Part shown: piece by piece, positions 9,640 through 17,739 of the stretch
How the letters are laid out: every line of letters starts with the position of its first letter
How positions within the stretch are numbered: position 1 is the stretch's first letter
Assembly: GCF_902459465.1 (NCBI RefSeq)
Contig: NC_047076.1
Location: 8,440,146 to 8,504,145 of the forward strand
Length of the DNA: 64,000 nt
Direction: 5' to 3'
DNA from: Asterias rubens
Lineage: Eukaryota; Echinodermata; Asteroidea; Forcipulatida; Asteriidae
Notes under the pieces: generated by a model
Told to the model about the DNA's origin: nothing
Databases searched by the model: none
What the model saw: the letters and a program-made list of their open reading frames with translations, nothing else
Program-made: the position numbers and the translations under genes

Positions 9640-9712
9640 GCCCGGTTAGCTCAGTCGGTAGAGCATGGGACTCTTAATCCCAGGGTCGTGGGTTCGAGCC
9701 CCACATTGGGCG
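9640..9712 (+). tRNA. tRNA-Lys(CTT)
   Basis: Consensus over all 73 bases, followed by a T5 run. Its spacer carries the AATGCTCGACC variant also found after 7502. Confidence 0.93.
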
Positions 9713-10513
9713 CACATATTTTTGCAAATTCGAAAATAGAAATTTAATTTTTTTTCTCCAAATTATGTGTACTAGGCCTATGTATTAAAGGAACACAGTG
9801 CCTTGGATCGGACGAGTTGGTCTATCAAAAATTGGACTCCCATAATGCTCGACCGTGTTAGTCGACGTAGTAAAAGGAAAACTGTGCAATTTCGAGGCAT
9901 GTTTGTGTTGAGCATTGTTTTCCACTTTTACAACATCTTTCTAATCATATGCATTTTATAACAAACGGTTACAATCGCGGTTCGATGTTCGATCGAGGCA
10001 AAGTCTGCCTCGATTGACGTCACAAAAGGGGGTAGGTGGAGTCATCCCCAAACAACTTTATATATTTTTTAAACATATAAATCGTTACAAACAATTACTT
10101 AAAAAATTATTTTATTGTTCATAAACATAAATACTCCAATGTTTGAAGAAGAAAAAAAATCTATTTCCTGGTGACTTTAAAGACATTTCAAACTTATGTA
10201 TATATATGTATCAAAGAATAACGAATCGATTTACACAAAACGACAGTTCAAAGAAACTGACTCCTTCACAACAGGCCAAATGATTAGTTGCTCCTATTTT
10301 TTGCAAAATGCAATTATTTTGTATTGATCTATGGGGGGGGGGGCGACTATTAGTGTTTAGAATTGTTTATCTTTTCGGAATTTAACCCCATAAAAACCCA
10401 GTACTTGTTCCTTCCAGCTTCAGCTTTTTTTTAGAAAGAGATAACGCGTGAAGCAAAACAATGAAATAAAATAAGTTCTATAATAAGAAGCCATTAACAA
10501 AAGAAAGAACATT

Positions 10514-10586
10514 CGCCCAATGTGGGGCTCGAACCCACGACCCTGGGATTAAGAGTCCCATGCTCTACCGACTGAGCTAACCGGGC
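10514..10586 (-). tRNA. tRNA-Lys(CTT)
   Basis: Consensus copy, last minus-strand gene of the array. The flank is of the 7320 type. Confidence 0.93.
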
Positions 10587-10695
10587 AGTTGCTGATGGCA
10601 AACCGTGGATGTGAACCAAGTACAGACAGCTACGTCTCTGCAATCCTCAGATAAATAAAGATGTTTTTTTTAAAGAGTCGGCACGTTGGTAAGCA

Positions 10696-10768
10696 GCCCG
10701 GTTAGCTCTGTCGGTAGAGCATGGGACTCTTAATCCCAGGGTCGTGGGTTCGAGCCCCACATTGGGCG
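10696..10768 (+). tRNA. tRNA-Lys(CTT) variant with T14
   Basis: It has the T14 change but keeps A37 (CTCTTAA), so it is intermediate between the consensus and the copies at 6431 and 8571. The downstream spacer follows the array only to about 10850 and then departs, which marks the end of the tandem array. No T4 run appears within the first 20 bases downstream (CACATATTTTGG has four Ts, a weak terminator). Confidence 0.7.
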
Positions 10769-10850
10769 CACATATTTTGGCAAATTCGAAAATAGAAATT
10801 TAATTATTTTTTTCTCTAAATTATGTGTACTAGGCCTATGTATTAAAGGA

Positions 10851-11639
10851 ATTTGGAAAGTGGGAGTGCAAACTGAAAAAGTGGGAGTGCAACCTAAAAT
10901 CACTACAAAAAAATAGAAACATTGTGTGCTTAGCACACAACACGAGCGCGCAGCGCCAAGTCTGTCTCCCCCCCCCCCCCCCCCTTAAGGGCCCTGGAAG
11001 CTCTGGCTACTGTAGGTGCTCTCTGGTGGTTTCTGATGCATTTGTGGTACCTATTTCTGTTACAAGTAAACTGTATTGAAAATTGTAAACTGTATTGAAA
11101 ATTGTAAACGTAATCAACGTCCACTATATATTATTAAACTGTATAAAATGTTTCTGGGTCAATATTAGGCAAGTTCAAAGCAGTTACTTGGACCATGGAG
11201 CTGTGCTTGGACCCATTTAGCCTGAAATGATTCAAAAGCGATACAAATAATGCAGTACAAGTTTGCTGTCAACAAAATATTTTTGGGCATGTATTACTCT
11301 TGATACAAATTTTGCTTTCAGACTAAAAAAAAATGAAGAGGTTTTGAAGAAATTAAGAGTTATCATTTACTAATGTAAATTTTCTATCCATTCTTGTCCA
11401 TTCGATTTAAGAACTATAGGCCTAAGGTCAAGAAGCTGATAATAGTTTTTGTATTTATTTTAAACAAATCAATTAGTTAATGTAAAAATAATGATTCACA
11501 CAAGTATTTGCAACCAATCAAAATGCCAAGAGTGATTTACATGTACCATAATTGTTTGCTTAATTTAAACTGACTGATCATGGTAATTAATATTTTCCTT
11601 AGTATTTGTTTAGGTTTCATAACGTTTAAGTCTTATAGG
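10851..11639. other. Right flank of the tRNA array, no gene seen
   Basis: It contains an AGTGGGAGTGCAA direct repeat (near 10858 and 10880), a C-run at about 10966-10984, and a short direct repeat of GTAAACTGTATTGAAAATT near 11066. The remainder is A/T-rich. ATAGG at 11635-11639 is the left target duplication of the retrotransposon. Confidence 0.5.
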
Positions 11640-11790
11640 TGTAATGTGCTTCAGAGACCCGCCATGTTTGTGTATCAAACTGTGTCGATTTATTGATCAA
11701 TCTGTAATCACATTAACATTCACATGAGGGCGCTATAACAAAACTGTATACTTATAGTATTCAATAGTACATGTAGTTGAATACATGACA
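11640..11790 (-). repeat. 3' LTR
   Basis: This is the 151-bp copy downstream of the coding region. It differs from the other LTR by T/C (TCTGTAATCAC against TCTGCAATCAC) and T/G (CTTATAGTATTC against CTTAGAGTATTC). It starts directly after the target duplication. Confidence 0.95.
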
Positions 11791-11804
11791 TCCCCCTTTT
11801 ACAG
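11791..11804 (-). other. Polypurine tract
   Basis: On the minus strand AAAAGGGGGA stands directly before the TG of the 3' LTR, where plus-strand DNA synthesis is primed in LTR elements. Confidence 0.85.
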
Positions 11805-12209
11805 AATAGTGTTAACATTGAAACTACTGTTTAAGTAAATAAAATTACATTTTTGACTCTCCCTGTCCTTGGATGTGCTGTTAAAATATCTAGTGTCTTT
11901 AACAAGTTTCTAATTTCAAACACTTTAAATTTCAACAATCATAATAAACAATTTTTTATGCATTTAAACAACTGGCTATTGTAGTACCATACTGTTGATT
12001 CTCCTTACTGCAACTTTAATTTAGATTTTAACATTTCTCTTAAATGACAACTCAATTTTCAATTGATTTATCTTAACATTTAACTTTTATAAATTTCTCA
12101 AAGCTGTGTACTCACTAACAGTTACCTTGAAATCAACTTTGTTGTTGCCCGAAATGTTAACTCTGGTTTTACATAGTAGACAAGTCTGGTTTACATGTTT
12201 ACTTATTTC

Positions 12210-13319
12210 TTAGCATTCTTCGACATATCTTCTTGGTTGTCTGATCATTCTACCACTCCTGCTCTGTTGTACAACTGTTTGGGGATTTTTGTCCAGCTGT
12301 TGTGATCTTTTGTGTGACACATGATCTAGGTCTGGCGGTTCTAGATTGGGAGGATCTTCTTTGGTTTTAAGAAGATGTTTTCTGTTTCTTCTTAGTTCTC
12401 CCATGGGTGTTCTCACAATGTACGATCTAGGTTCTTGTGTTTTCTGTGTCACAACAGCTGGTTTCCAAGTTCCATCTTTTTGTTGTACTCTGACAGTATC
12501 ACCTATGTTCAGATTTGGTAGTTTGCTGGAGTTTCTGTCATGGTACATTTTTTGTACTGTTTGCCTATTGATCAGTTGTTGTTGGATATCAGTCTGAACT
12601 TTTGGTTGCAACAGTTTGGCATGTGTAGGTAGAATGCTCCTTGTTCTCCTACTCATAAGCAACTGACATGGTGACCCAAGGTGTTGATCTATGGGTGTGT
12701 TTCTGTACTCCAATAGACTTAGATATGGATCTTGGTTGCTTTTGTTTGCTTTCTTTAGCATTTGTTTCACGGTTTGAATGGTTCTTTCTGCCATTCCATT
12801 GGACTGTGCATACCCAGGGCTAGACTTCACATGATTGAATTGCCATGTATGTGCAAATTCCCTGAACGCATTGCTACTGTACTGCGGTCCTCCATCTGAG
12901 ATCACATGATCTGGAATTCCGTGACGAGCAAATATGCTCTTTAGTACAGTTATGACACCTTTGCTGGTAGTGTCATCTAGCAACATTATTTCCGGAAATT
13001 TCGAATAGTAGTCCACTACTATCAAATATGTTCTTGAACCCAGATAAAATAGATCGGTTCCAACTTTGGACCATGCACGTTCTGGGGTCGTGTGCGGAAT
13101 CATTGGTTCTTTCATGTTTGATTTTCTGTGTTCTAGACAGATTGCACACCTGCTGCACATGTCTTCTATTTGTTTTGACATCCCTGGCCAATATAGAGTA
13201 TCTCGTGCCCTAGCTTTGCACTTGTTTATGCCCAAGTGACTACTGTGTATCTTGTTCAGCATTTCTTGCTGCAGTGCCTTAGGAACGATTAATTTGTAAC
13301 AGTAACTCTTCAGCGACAT
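12210..13319 (-). CDS. Ty3 integrase with C-terminal module
   Basis: Integrase inserts the cDNA into the host genome. The open stretch of 369 codons has the zinc-binding HHCC domain (residues about 24-63: HSSHLG, CSRCAIC), then the catalytic core with D (VGTDLF, about residue 89), D (VISDGGPQY, about 142) and E (NGMAERTIQ, about 180), and a C-terminal GPY/F-like module (NIGDTVRV to PMGELRRNRKHL). All three catalytic residues are present. It is part of the pol polyprotein, so its first Met is not a real start; the frame is cut off from RNase H by two nearby shifts around 13300-13395. Confidence 0.93.
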   Translation of the reverse strand: MSLKSYCYKLIVPKALQQEMLNKIHSSHLGINKCKARARDTLYWPGMSKQIEDMCSRCAICLEHRKSNMKEPMIPHTTPERAWSKVGTDLFYLGSRTYLIVVDYYSKFPEIMLLDDTTSKGVITVLKSIFARHGIPDHVISDGGPQYSSNAFREFAHTWQFNHVKSSPGYAQSNGMAERTIQTVKQMLKKANKSNQDPYLSLLEYRNTPIDQHLGSPCQLLMSRRTRSILPTHAKLLQPKVQTDIQQQLINRQTVQKMYHDRNSSKLPNLNIGDTVRVQQKDGTWKPAVVTQKTQEPRSYIVRTPMGELRRNRKHLLKTKEDPPNLEPPDLDHVSHKRSQQLDKNPQTVVQQSRSGRMIRQPRRYVEEC

Positions 13320-13349
13320 GGATTTCTTCTCTAAAGTCCCAATATGGTT

Positions 13350-14543
13350 TTATCTCATCAGGCACTTCCTGTTTTGTGTCTGGCCAACCAACACTGTGGT
13401 TGTGACCATCTGTAGTGTTTTGTCTTTCTTTGTTGTTTCTCTGAACTCACAACGTTTTACGTCACTTATTGGTAGGTTAGAGACTAGCATGTGTACCTGC
13501 ATTTCTATTTCATTTTTGTCATCTCCAGTTTGTTCTGTTGGCAGGTATGCTCTTGATAGCGTATCAGCTATTATCATTTCTTTGCTTGTGCCAGGTTTAT
13601 GCACAACTTTTATGTCATACTTCTGTACTGCTAACAGCATTCTTTGGATGCGTGGTGGCGCTGTTGACAGAGGTTTCTTGGTAAAGGATTCGAAAGGTTT
13701 GTGATCACTTATTACGGTCACGTGCCTGCCATATATGTACTGGTGAAATTTTTTGCAGCCAAATGTAATGGCAAGCATTTCTTTTTCTATTTGTGCATAG
13801 CCTTTTTCCGCTTGTGTTAGTGCTTTGGAAGCATAGGCCACAGGATTGCCTTCTTGTGTCAACACAGCTCCCAACCCATCCTTACTGGCATCTACTGATA
13901 ATTCTACTGGCGTATCTACATCAAAATACTTCAATGTAGGAGTCGATGTTGCAAAGTTTTTTAGTTTGTTGTAGGCATCTTCTTGTTCTTTTTCCCAGTG
14001 CCATTCTGTCTCCTTTTTTAACAGGATTCTGAGCGGAGCTGACATTGCGGATAGAGATGGGATGAACCTCCCTATGTACTGAATCATTCCCAGAAATCTT
14101 TCCAAGTCTTTTCTAGACTCGAGAGTTGGCATTTCCAGAATGGCCTTTACTTTGGCTTTGTCTGGTTTTATGCCTTCACGGGATAACTCACGTCCCAAGT
14201 ACTGGATTTCTGTTTGTGCTATTTTGCACTTTGCTTTGTTCAGTTTTATATTTTTCGATCTTGCTATTTCTAGAACCTGTCTCAACCTTGCATCATGTTC
14301 CTCCCTACTTTTCCCATACACAAGAATATCATCTATGTAGCATACTGCTCCATCAACATTCTCTAGTAATTCAGACATTCTCTTGTGAAATACTTCTGAT
14401 GCACTATGGATACCGAATGGCAATCTCATAAACTTGTACCTTCCAAAAGGTGTGTTAAACGTACAGAGATCTGAGCTCTGTTTGTCTAATGGGACTTGCC
14501 AATACTGTGCCTTGTCTAGTTTACTGACTAACTCTTCAATCAC
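13350..14543 (-). CDS. Ty3 reverse transcriptase and RNase H
   Basis: Reverse transcriptase copies the element RNA, and RNase H degrades the template strand. The 397-codon stretch has the motif A aspartate in KLDKAQYWQV (one residue shorter than the usual spacing), FGRYKFMRLPFG, the catalytic CYIDDILVYG, and FLGMIQYIGRFIP. RNase H follows with the aspartate in SVDASKDGLG, YAQIEKEML and SDHKPFE. It is in the same frame as the integrase stretch downstream but separated from it by a stop at 13350-13352; the family sequence there continues in another frame, so two compensating indels are inferred. Confidence 0.93.
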   Translation of the reverse strand: MIEELVSKLDKAQYWQVPLDKQSSDLCTFNTPFGRYKFMRLPFGIHSASEVFHKRMSELLENVDGAVCYIDDILVYGKSREEHDARLRQVLEIARSKNIKLNKAKCKIAQTEIQYLGRELSREGIKPDKAKVKAILEMPTLESRKDLERFLGMIQYIGRFIPSLSAMSAPLRILLKKETEWHWEKEQEDAYNKLKNFATSTPTLKYFDVDTPVELSVDASKDGLGAVLTQEGNPVAYASKALTQAEKGYAQIEKEMLAITFGCKKFHQYIYGRHVTVISDHKPFESFTKKPLSTAPPRIQRMLLAVQKYDIKVVHKPGTSKEMIIADTLSRAYLPTEQTGDDKNEIEMQVHMLVSNLPISDVKRCEFRETTKKDKTLQMVTTTVLVGQTQNRKCLMR

Positions 14544-15378
14544 TGGTATGTGATAGTGCTTTGGGATCTAGACAAAGTCTGAGCTTGCCATTTGGTTTCT
14601 CTACAATTACCAATGAATTTACCCAGTCTGTACGGTAATCAACTTTCTCTACAATGTTATGTTCAACCAATCTGTCCAGTTCTTCTTTGAGTCTGTCTCG
14701 TAGTGCGAACGGTACTCGTCGCGGTGGATGTACAACCGGAGTAGCATTCTCATCAAGCTTGATGTGATGACATCTGTCGAAACATCCCGTTCCGTCGAAA
14801 ACGTCTGCATATTCATTTGTGATGTCTGTTTTCTCCATGTTGTCTATACGCTTGATAAGCTGCATTTTATTTGCTGCATCCAGTCCGAGTAAGTTTTGTC
14901 CACTCTCGACCACTACGAACTCAAGTTTATGTGAGATTCCACGATGGCATACCTTGATTATACACTTGCTGACAACTGGTATTTTCTCACCACTATAGTT
15001 GATCAGTCTCACAGCAGTGTTTGTCACTTGCGGATTCCTTCTAATTCGCTTTAGGGTGTTCTGCGAGATGATGTTTGCTTGGGCTCCAGTGTCTATTTTC
15101 AGTTGTAGACGCTTGTGGTTCACCTTCAGATTTACGAACCAGTCTTTTGTCTTGTCTTCGTGTTTGTCTGTCTCTTCATGTGTACCCACAGGGCCTATGA
15201 AGAGTTCTTCCATCTGTTCTGAAGCCGCGTGTATAGCTAGCTGCAGTATTTGGCGTAGCCTTCCAACCACTGCGTGCCCTGCAGCATCTGGCATAGTGAT
15301 TGGGTTTCTTGCACTTGTGACAGGTCTGTCCATAAGCTGGACAGCTTCTTGGAGGGTGAGATGTCCCACATTTGCCAC
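14536..15378 (-). CDS. Ty3 protease and N-terminal edge of reverse transcriptase
   Basis: The aspartic protease matures the polyprotein as a dimer; its active-site triad is seen as KIDTGAQANI. The stretch then runs into the start of RT (PPRRVPFALRDRLKEEL, KPNGKLRLCLDPKAL) and stops at 14536, just where the family continues into the fingers of RT. The continuation is found in the next frame, so a small deletion with frameshift is inferred. The frame is +1 relative to gag, as is the next one relative to it. The Met at 15378 is not a biological start. Confidence 0.9.
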   Translation of the reverse strand: MANVGHLTLQEAVQLMDRPVTSARNPITMPDAAGHAVVGRLRQILQLAIHAASEQMEELFIGPVGTHEETDKHEDKTKDWFVNLKVNHKRLQLKIDTGAQANIISQNTLKRIRRNPQVTNTAVRLINYSGEKIPVVSKCIIKVCHRGISHKLEFVVVESGQNLLGLDAANKMQLIKRIDNMEKTDITNEYADVFDGTGCFDRCHHIKLDENATPVVHPPRRVPFALRDRLKEELDRLVEHNIVEKVDYRTDWVNSLVIVEKPNGKLRLCLDPKALSHTSD

Positions 15379-16003
15379 ATGTCCTTTTCTTTGTTTCTAT
15401 TGTGCTTTGGGTTTTTGCCTCCTTCTTCTTTTGTTTGGGCCTAACTCCAACTTTATGCACAGCTGTTGCCGCATTGTTATTTTCTCCTGTATTGCTCAGG
15501 CTTTCTATCTGTGTTTTGCTTGCTTCTGCAGCACGGCATATCTCTATTACTCTGGTCAAGTCTATCTTGCTTTCCCTAAGCATTCGCTCCCGAACAACAT
15601 CACTGGTCACGCCACATATTATGTTGTCGCGTATGAGGCTTTCTGTCAATTCCCCAAATTCACAATCTTTGGCCAGTGTTTTTAGTTCAGTTACAAAGTT
15701 GTCGACTGTCTCACCTTGATGTTGACTTCGCTTGAAGAACTGATGTCTCAGGAACGCTTGTGATGTGTTTGACTTGCAGTGAGCCTCAAACCTTTCTTTG
15801 ATTTTTACAAGCTTTTCTTTGTCGTCCGGTTGTTCCCACTTGAACGTGTTGTACAATCGCAGCGCGTCTTCTCCCGCTATGGTTAAAAAGAGTGCCGTTT
15901 TCTGATTGTCAGGCTCATTGGTCTTTCCGGTGGCGAGCATGTACAGGTCAAATCGCTGCAAAAACCATTTGTAGTTGTCCGCTAGGTTTCCCTGCAATGA
16001 CAA
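15176..16003 (-). CDS. Ty3 gag with two zinc knuckles
   Basis: Gag forms the particle and binds the RNA. The N-terminal part (NLADNYKWFLQRFDLYMLAT) is the typical capsid start of this clade. Two knuckles follow, CGKCGTSHPPRSC (CX2CX3HX4C) and CHKCKKPNHYARCC (CX2CX4HX4C). The open frame extends upstream of 16003 through a non-ATG region to about 16060. An ATG made by the last LTR base and the primer site (16068-16066) is one base out of frame with gag and soon meets a stop, so the start is either lost or non-canonical. Confidence 0.92.
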   Translation of the reverse strand: MSLQGNLADNYKWFLQRFDLYMLATGKTNEPDNQKTALFLTIAGEDALRLYNTFKWEQPDDKEKLVKIKERFEAHCKSNTSQAFLRHQFFKRSQHQGETVDNFVTELKTLAKDCEFGELTESLIRDNIICGVTSDVVRERMLRESKIDLTRVIEICRAAEASKTQIESLSNTGENNNAATAVHKVGVRPKQKKKEAKTQSTIETKKRTCGKCGTSHPPRSCPAYGQTCHKCKKPNHYARCCRARSGWKATPNTAASYTRGFRTDGRTLHRPCGYT

Positions 16004-16053
16004 CCCTTTCGGCAGCTCAATTTTGTCAATTTTTATGGACTTTTGAAGTGTTT

Positions 16054-16067
16054 CACTTCTGACACCA
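16054..16067 (-). other. Primer binding site, tRNA-Leu(CAA) type
   Basis: TGGTGTCAGAAGTG on the minus strand directly follows the 5' LTR. It is complementary over 14 bases to the 3' end of animal tRNA-Leu(CAA) including CCA, as I know that tRNA. It does not match the tRNA-Lys genes of this window. Confidence 0.85.
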
Positions 16068-16218
16068 TGTAATGTGCTTCAGAGACCCGCCATGTTTGTG
16101 TATCAAACTGTGTCGATTTATTGATCAATCTGCAATCACATTAACATTCACATGAGGGCGCTATAACAAAACTGTATACTTAGAGTATTCAATAGTACAT
16201 GTAGTTGAATACATGACA
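16068..16218 (-). repeat. 5' LTR
   Basis: This 151-bp copy lies upstream of gag. It should carry the element's promoter; I see no clear TATA box. ATAGG follows at 16219-16223. Confidence 0.95.
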
Positions 16219-16223
16219 ATAGG

Positions 16224-17200
16224 TTGTTTAATTGTTGAAACTGGGTCAAAGGCAATTTGTAAACAGTCTGCGGAGAATAAAGAACAAACAGTTACGAAAG
16301 ACAGTGCCATTTAAGTAGTTCCACTGGGCAAAAAAACGTACCATGCATTGAAAAATAAATTTGGGAGGTCTACAGCAAAACCGACTTGAGATTTGTAAAG
16401 AAACATGAACCAGTTTTTAAACCTTTTGAGCGGAAAATAAACATCGTTTTGTCAACTGCATGAACACCCAAGAGATGCAAACATTGAAATCCAAAAAAGT
16501 CTCGATGTTTCAAACAAACTCTACAACGAACAAACGATGTGCCCTTGAATTTCTAGAAGGAAAAAAGATCGTCATGTTTGCCGCCGTCGAGTTTGGAAAA
16601 ACTGCGGAACCAATCTACAAAGCAACTGCAGAATGTATGCGGTAAAAGGTGCACTGCGCCGCGTGTCACTCAGTTACCGATACTGACGTCATAGTAGAAA
16701 AATCCAGTGCGCGATGGTTTGTAGGGGATCGTGGAGATAAGATTGGTACCTAAAATAATCTGAACGAAAACGCGTGTGAATTTGCCTCTGTCATACCACG
16801 CGTGCATGGAGTTCATGCTGCCTGCTGATGACGGTCGATGACGCCGACTGACTGTTAAAACGAAGTCTGCGTGTCTCGCTTGCGTTGCGTTGTGTACATG
16901 TAATTTGCACGTGCGTTGTGTAATGTGTGGTTTGTGCGTTGTGTTTTGTGTGGTCGCAATGTGGTCAGCGTTTTCGAGGCAACTTCGAGCGATTGTTTTA
17001 TGGTTGCGTCGTTGAAATTTTGATTCAAAAAGAAGAAGGAAATCTGGTAAAACCTGGTTAAAAAAAAATAAAAGAAGTTCAGTAATTTTCACTGAAATTA
17101 TTAGACAGCACGGCTTCACCCAAGCCGTGCATCAAATTTTTGCCCGTGTTTTCAGCCCAACTGGCCGTGCTAACACGGCGTGCACGGCTCGCTAGCTAAC
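16224..17200. other. Flank of the retrotransposon, no gene supported
   Basis: A 149-codon minus-strand frame (16670-17119) has no recognisable domain and contains runs of His and Thr from GTGT-rich DNA, so I do not call it. At 17108-17130 there is a 9-bp hairpin, GCACGGCTT-CACCC-AAGCCGTGC, followed by further ACGGC-rich inverted pieces up to about 17195. Confidence 0.45.
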
Positions 17201-17207
17201 ACGTTGC

Positions 17208-17347
17208 TTGGATCGGACGAGTTGGTCTATCAAAAATTGGACCCCCATAATGGCCGACCGTGTTAGTCGACGTAGTAAAAGGAAAACTGTGCAATTTCGA
17301 GGCATGTTTGTGTTGAGCATTGTTTTCCACTTTTACAACATCTTTCA
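17208..17347 (+). mobile_element. MITE arm as found in the tRNA array
   Basis: It runs from TTGCTTGGATCGGACGAG to CAACATCTTTC and agrees with the arm captured in the tRNA units, including the GTTAGTCGACGTAGTAAAAGG version. It is followed directly by a tRNA fragment, so the two were carried here together or joined in the same way. Confidence 0.75.
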
Positions 17348-17366
17348 AATCAGAACTAAAAGCATG

Positions 17367-17410
17367 CGCCCAATGTGGGGCTCGAACCCACGACCCTGGG
17401 ATTAAGAGTT
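17367..17410 (-). pseudogene. 3' half of tRNA-Lys(CTT)
   Basis: The stretch covers the 3' acceptor strand, T arm and anticodon loop (ATTAAGAG) and then breaks off. The intact part matches the array consensus. It lies 6.6 kb from the array end, beyond the retrotransposon. Confidence 0.85.
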
Positions 17411-17739
17411 CCGAAATACGGCGATGCCATTGGATAAAAAACCTAAACATTTTGACGTCAACAAAAGCGGTGACACCCGCCACCACACCGCGCCACTAGC
17501 TAGGTTTTAGCAGTGCGCATGCGCGAGTTGAGCAGCGCCATTACAACTAAAAGGACATGACTCAATGACGTAGTTCTTAATTTCACCAAGAAAAGGTAAA
17601 TCTTTTTTGTTTTAATTTCTTCGTGTCGAAATGCATTTCCGTAAAACCGCTAGTAATTCGTGCATGGTAATCTTTGGTTATTTAGCACTTAAGAGTCAGT
17701 TCAGGTAAATATTGACATAGTTGTTCACGGTCAAAAAAT

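Larger units (their letters stand above)
5175..10850. repeat. Tandem array of ~1,070-bp units with divergent tRNA-Lys pairs
   Basis: Minus-strand tRNA starts at 5175, 6248, 7320, 8388, 9457 and 10514 give periods of 1073, 1072, 1068, 1069 and 1057 bp. Each unit holds, in order, a minus-strand tRNA, about 110 bp, a plus-strand tRNA, a MITE arm, the ATCGAGGCA hairpin, and a spacer with a G-run. Spacers are nearly identical outside the G-run. Markers (GGCCG or CTCG in the MITE arm, T14/C37, and the ATTT flank) alternate from unit to unit, so a two-unit block of about 2.14 kb was itself duplicated. Confidence 0.93.
11640..16218 (-). mobile_element. Ty3/Gypsy LTR retrotransposon (Mag/SURL-like), full length but broken
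   Basis: The element is 4,579 bp, lies on the minus strand and is bounded by two 151-bp LTRs that begin TG and end CA, with the 5-bp duplication ATAGG on both sides (11635-11639 and 16219-16223). The LTRs differ at two positions, so the insertion is fairly recent. Gene order is gag with zinc knuckles, protease, reverse transcriptase, RNase H, integrase, which is Ty3 order. The knuckle pattern, short LTRs and Leu-type primer site recall the Mag clade, which includes SURL of sea urchins; this is from memory. Frame breaks at the gag/protease, protease/RT and RNase H/integrase junctions make autonomous activity unlikely. Confidence 0.95.

Noticed and set aside
12346-15719. Plus-strand frames of 60-228 codons over the retrotransposon
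   Set aside because: They are antisense shadows of gag and pol; the products are Cys/Phe/Leu-rich with no family features.
16670-17119. 149-codon minus-strand frame
   Set aside because: Low-complexity Thr/His-rich composition from GTGT repeats, no domain, no splice or poly(A) support.
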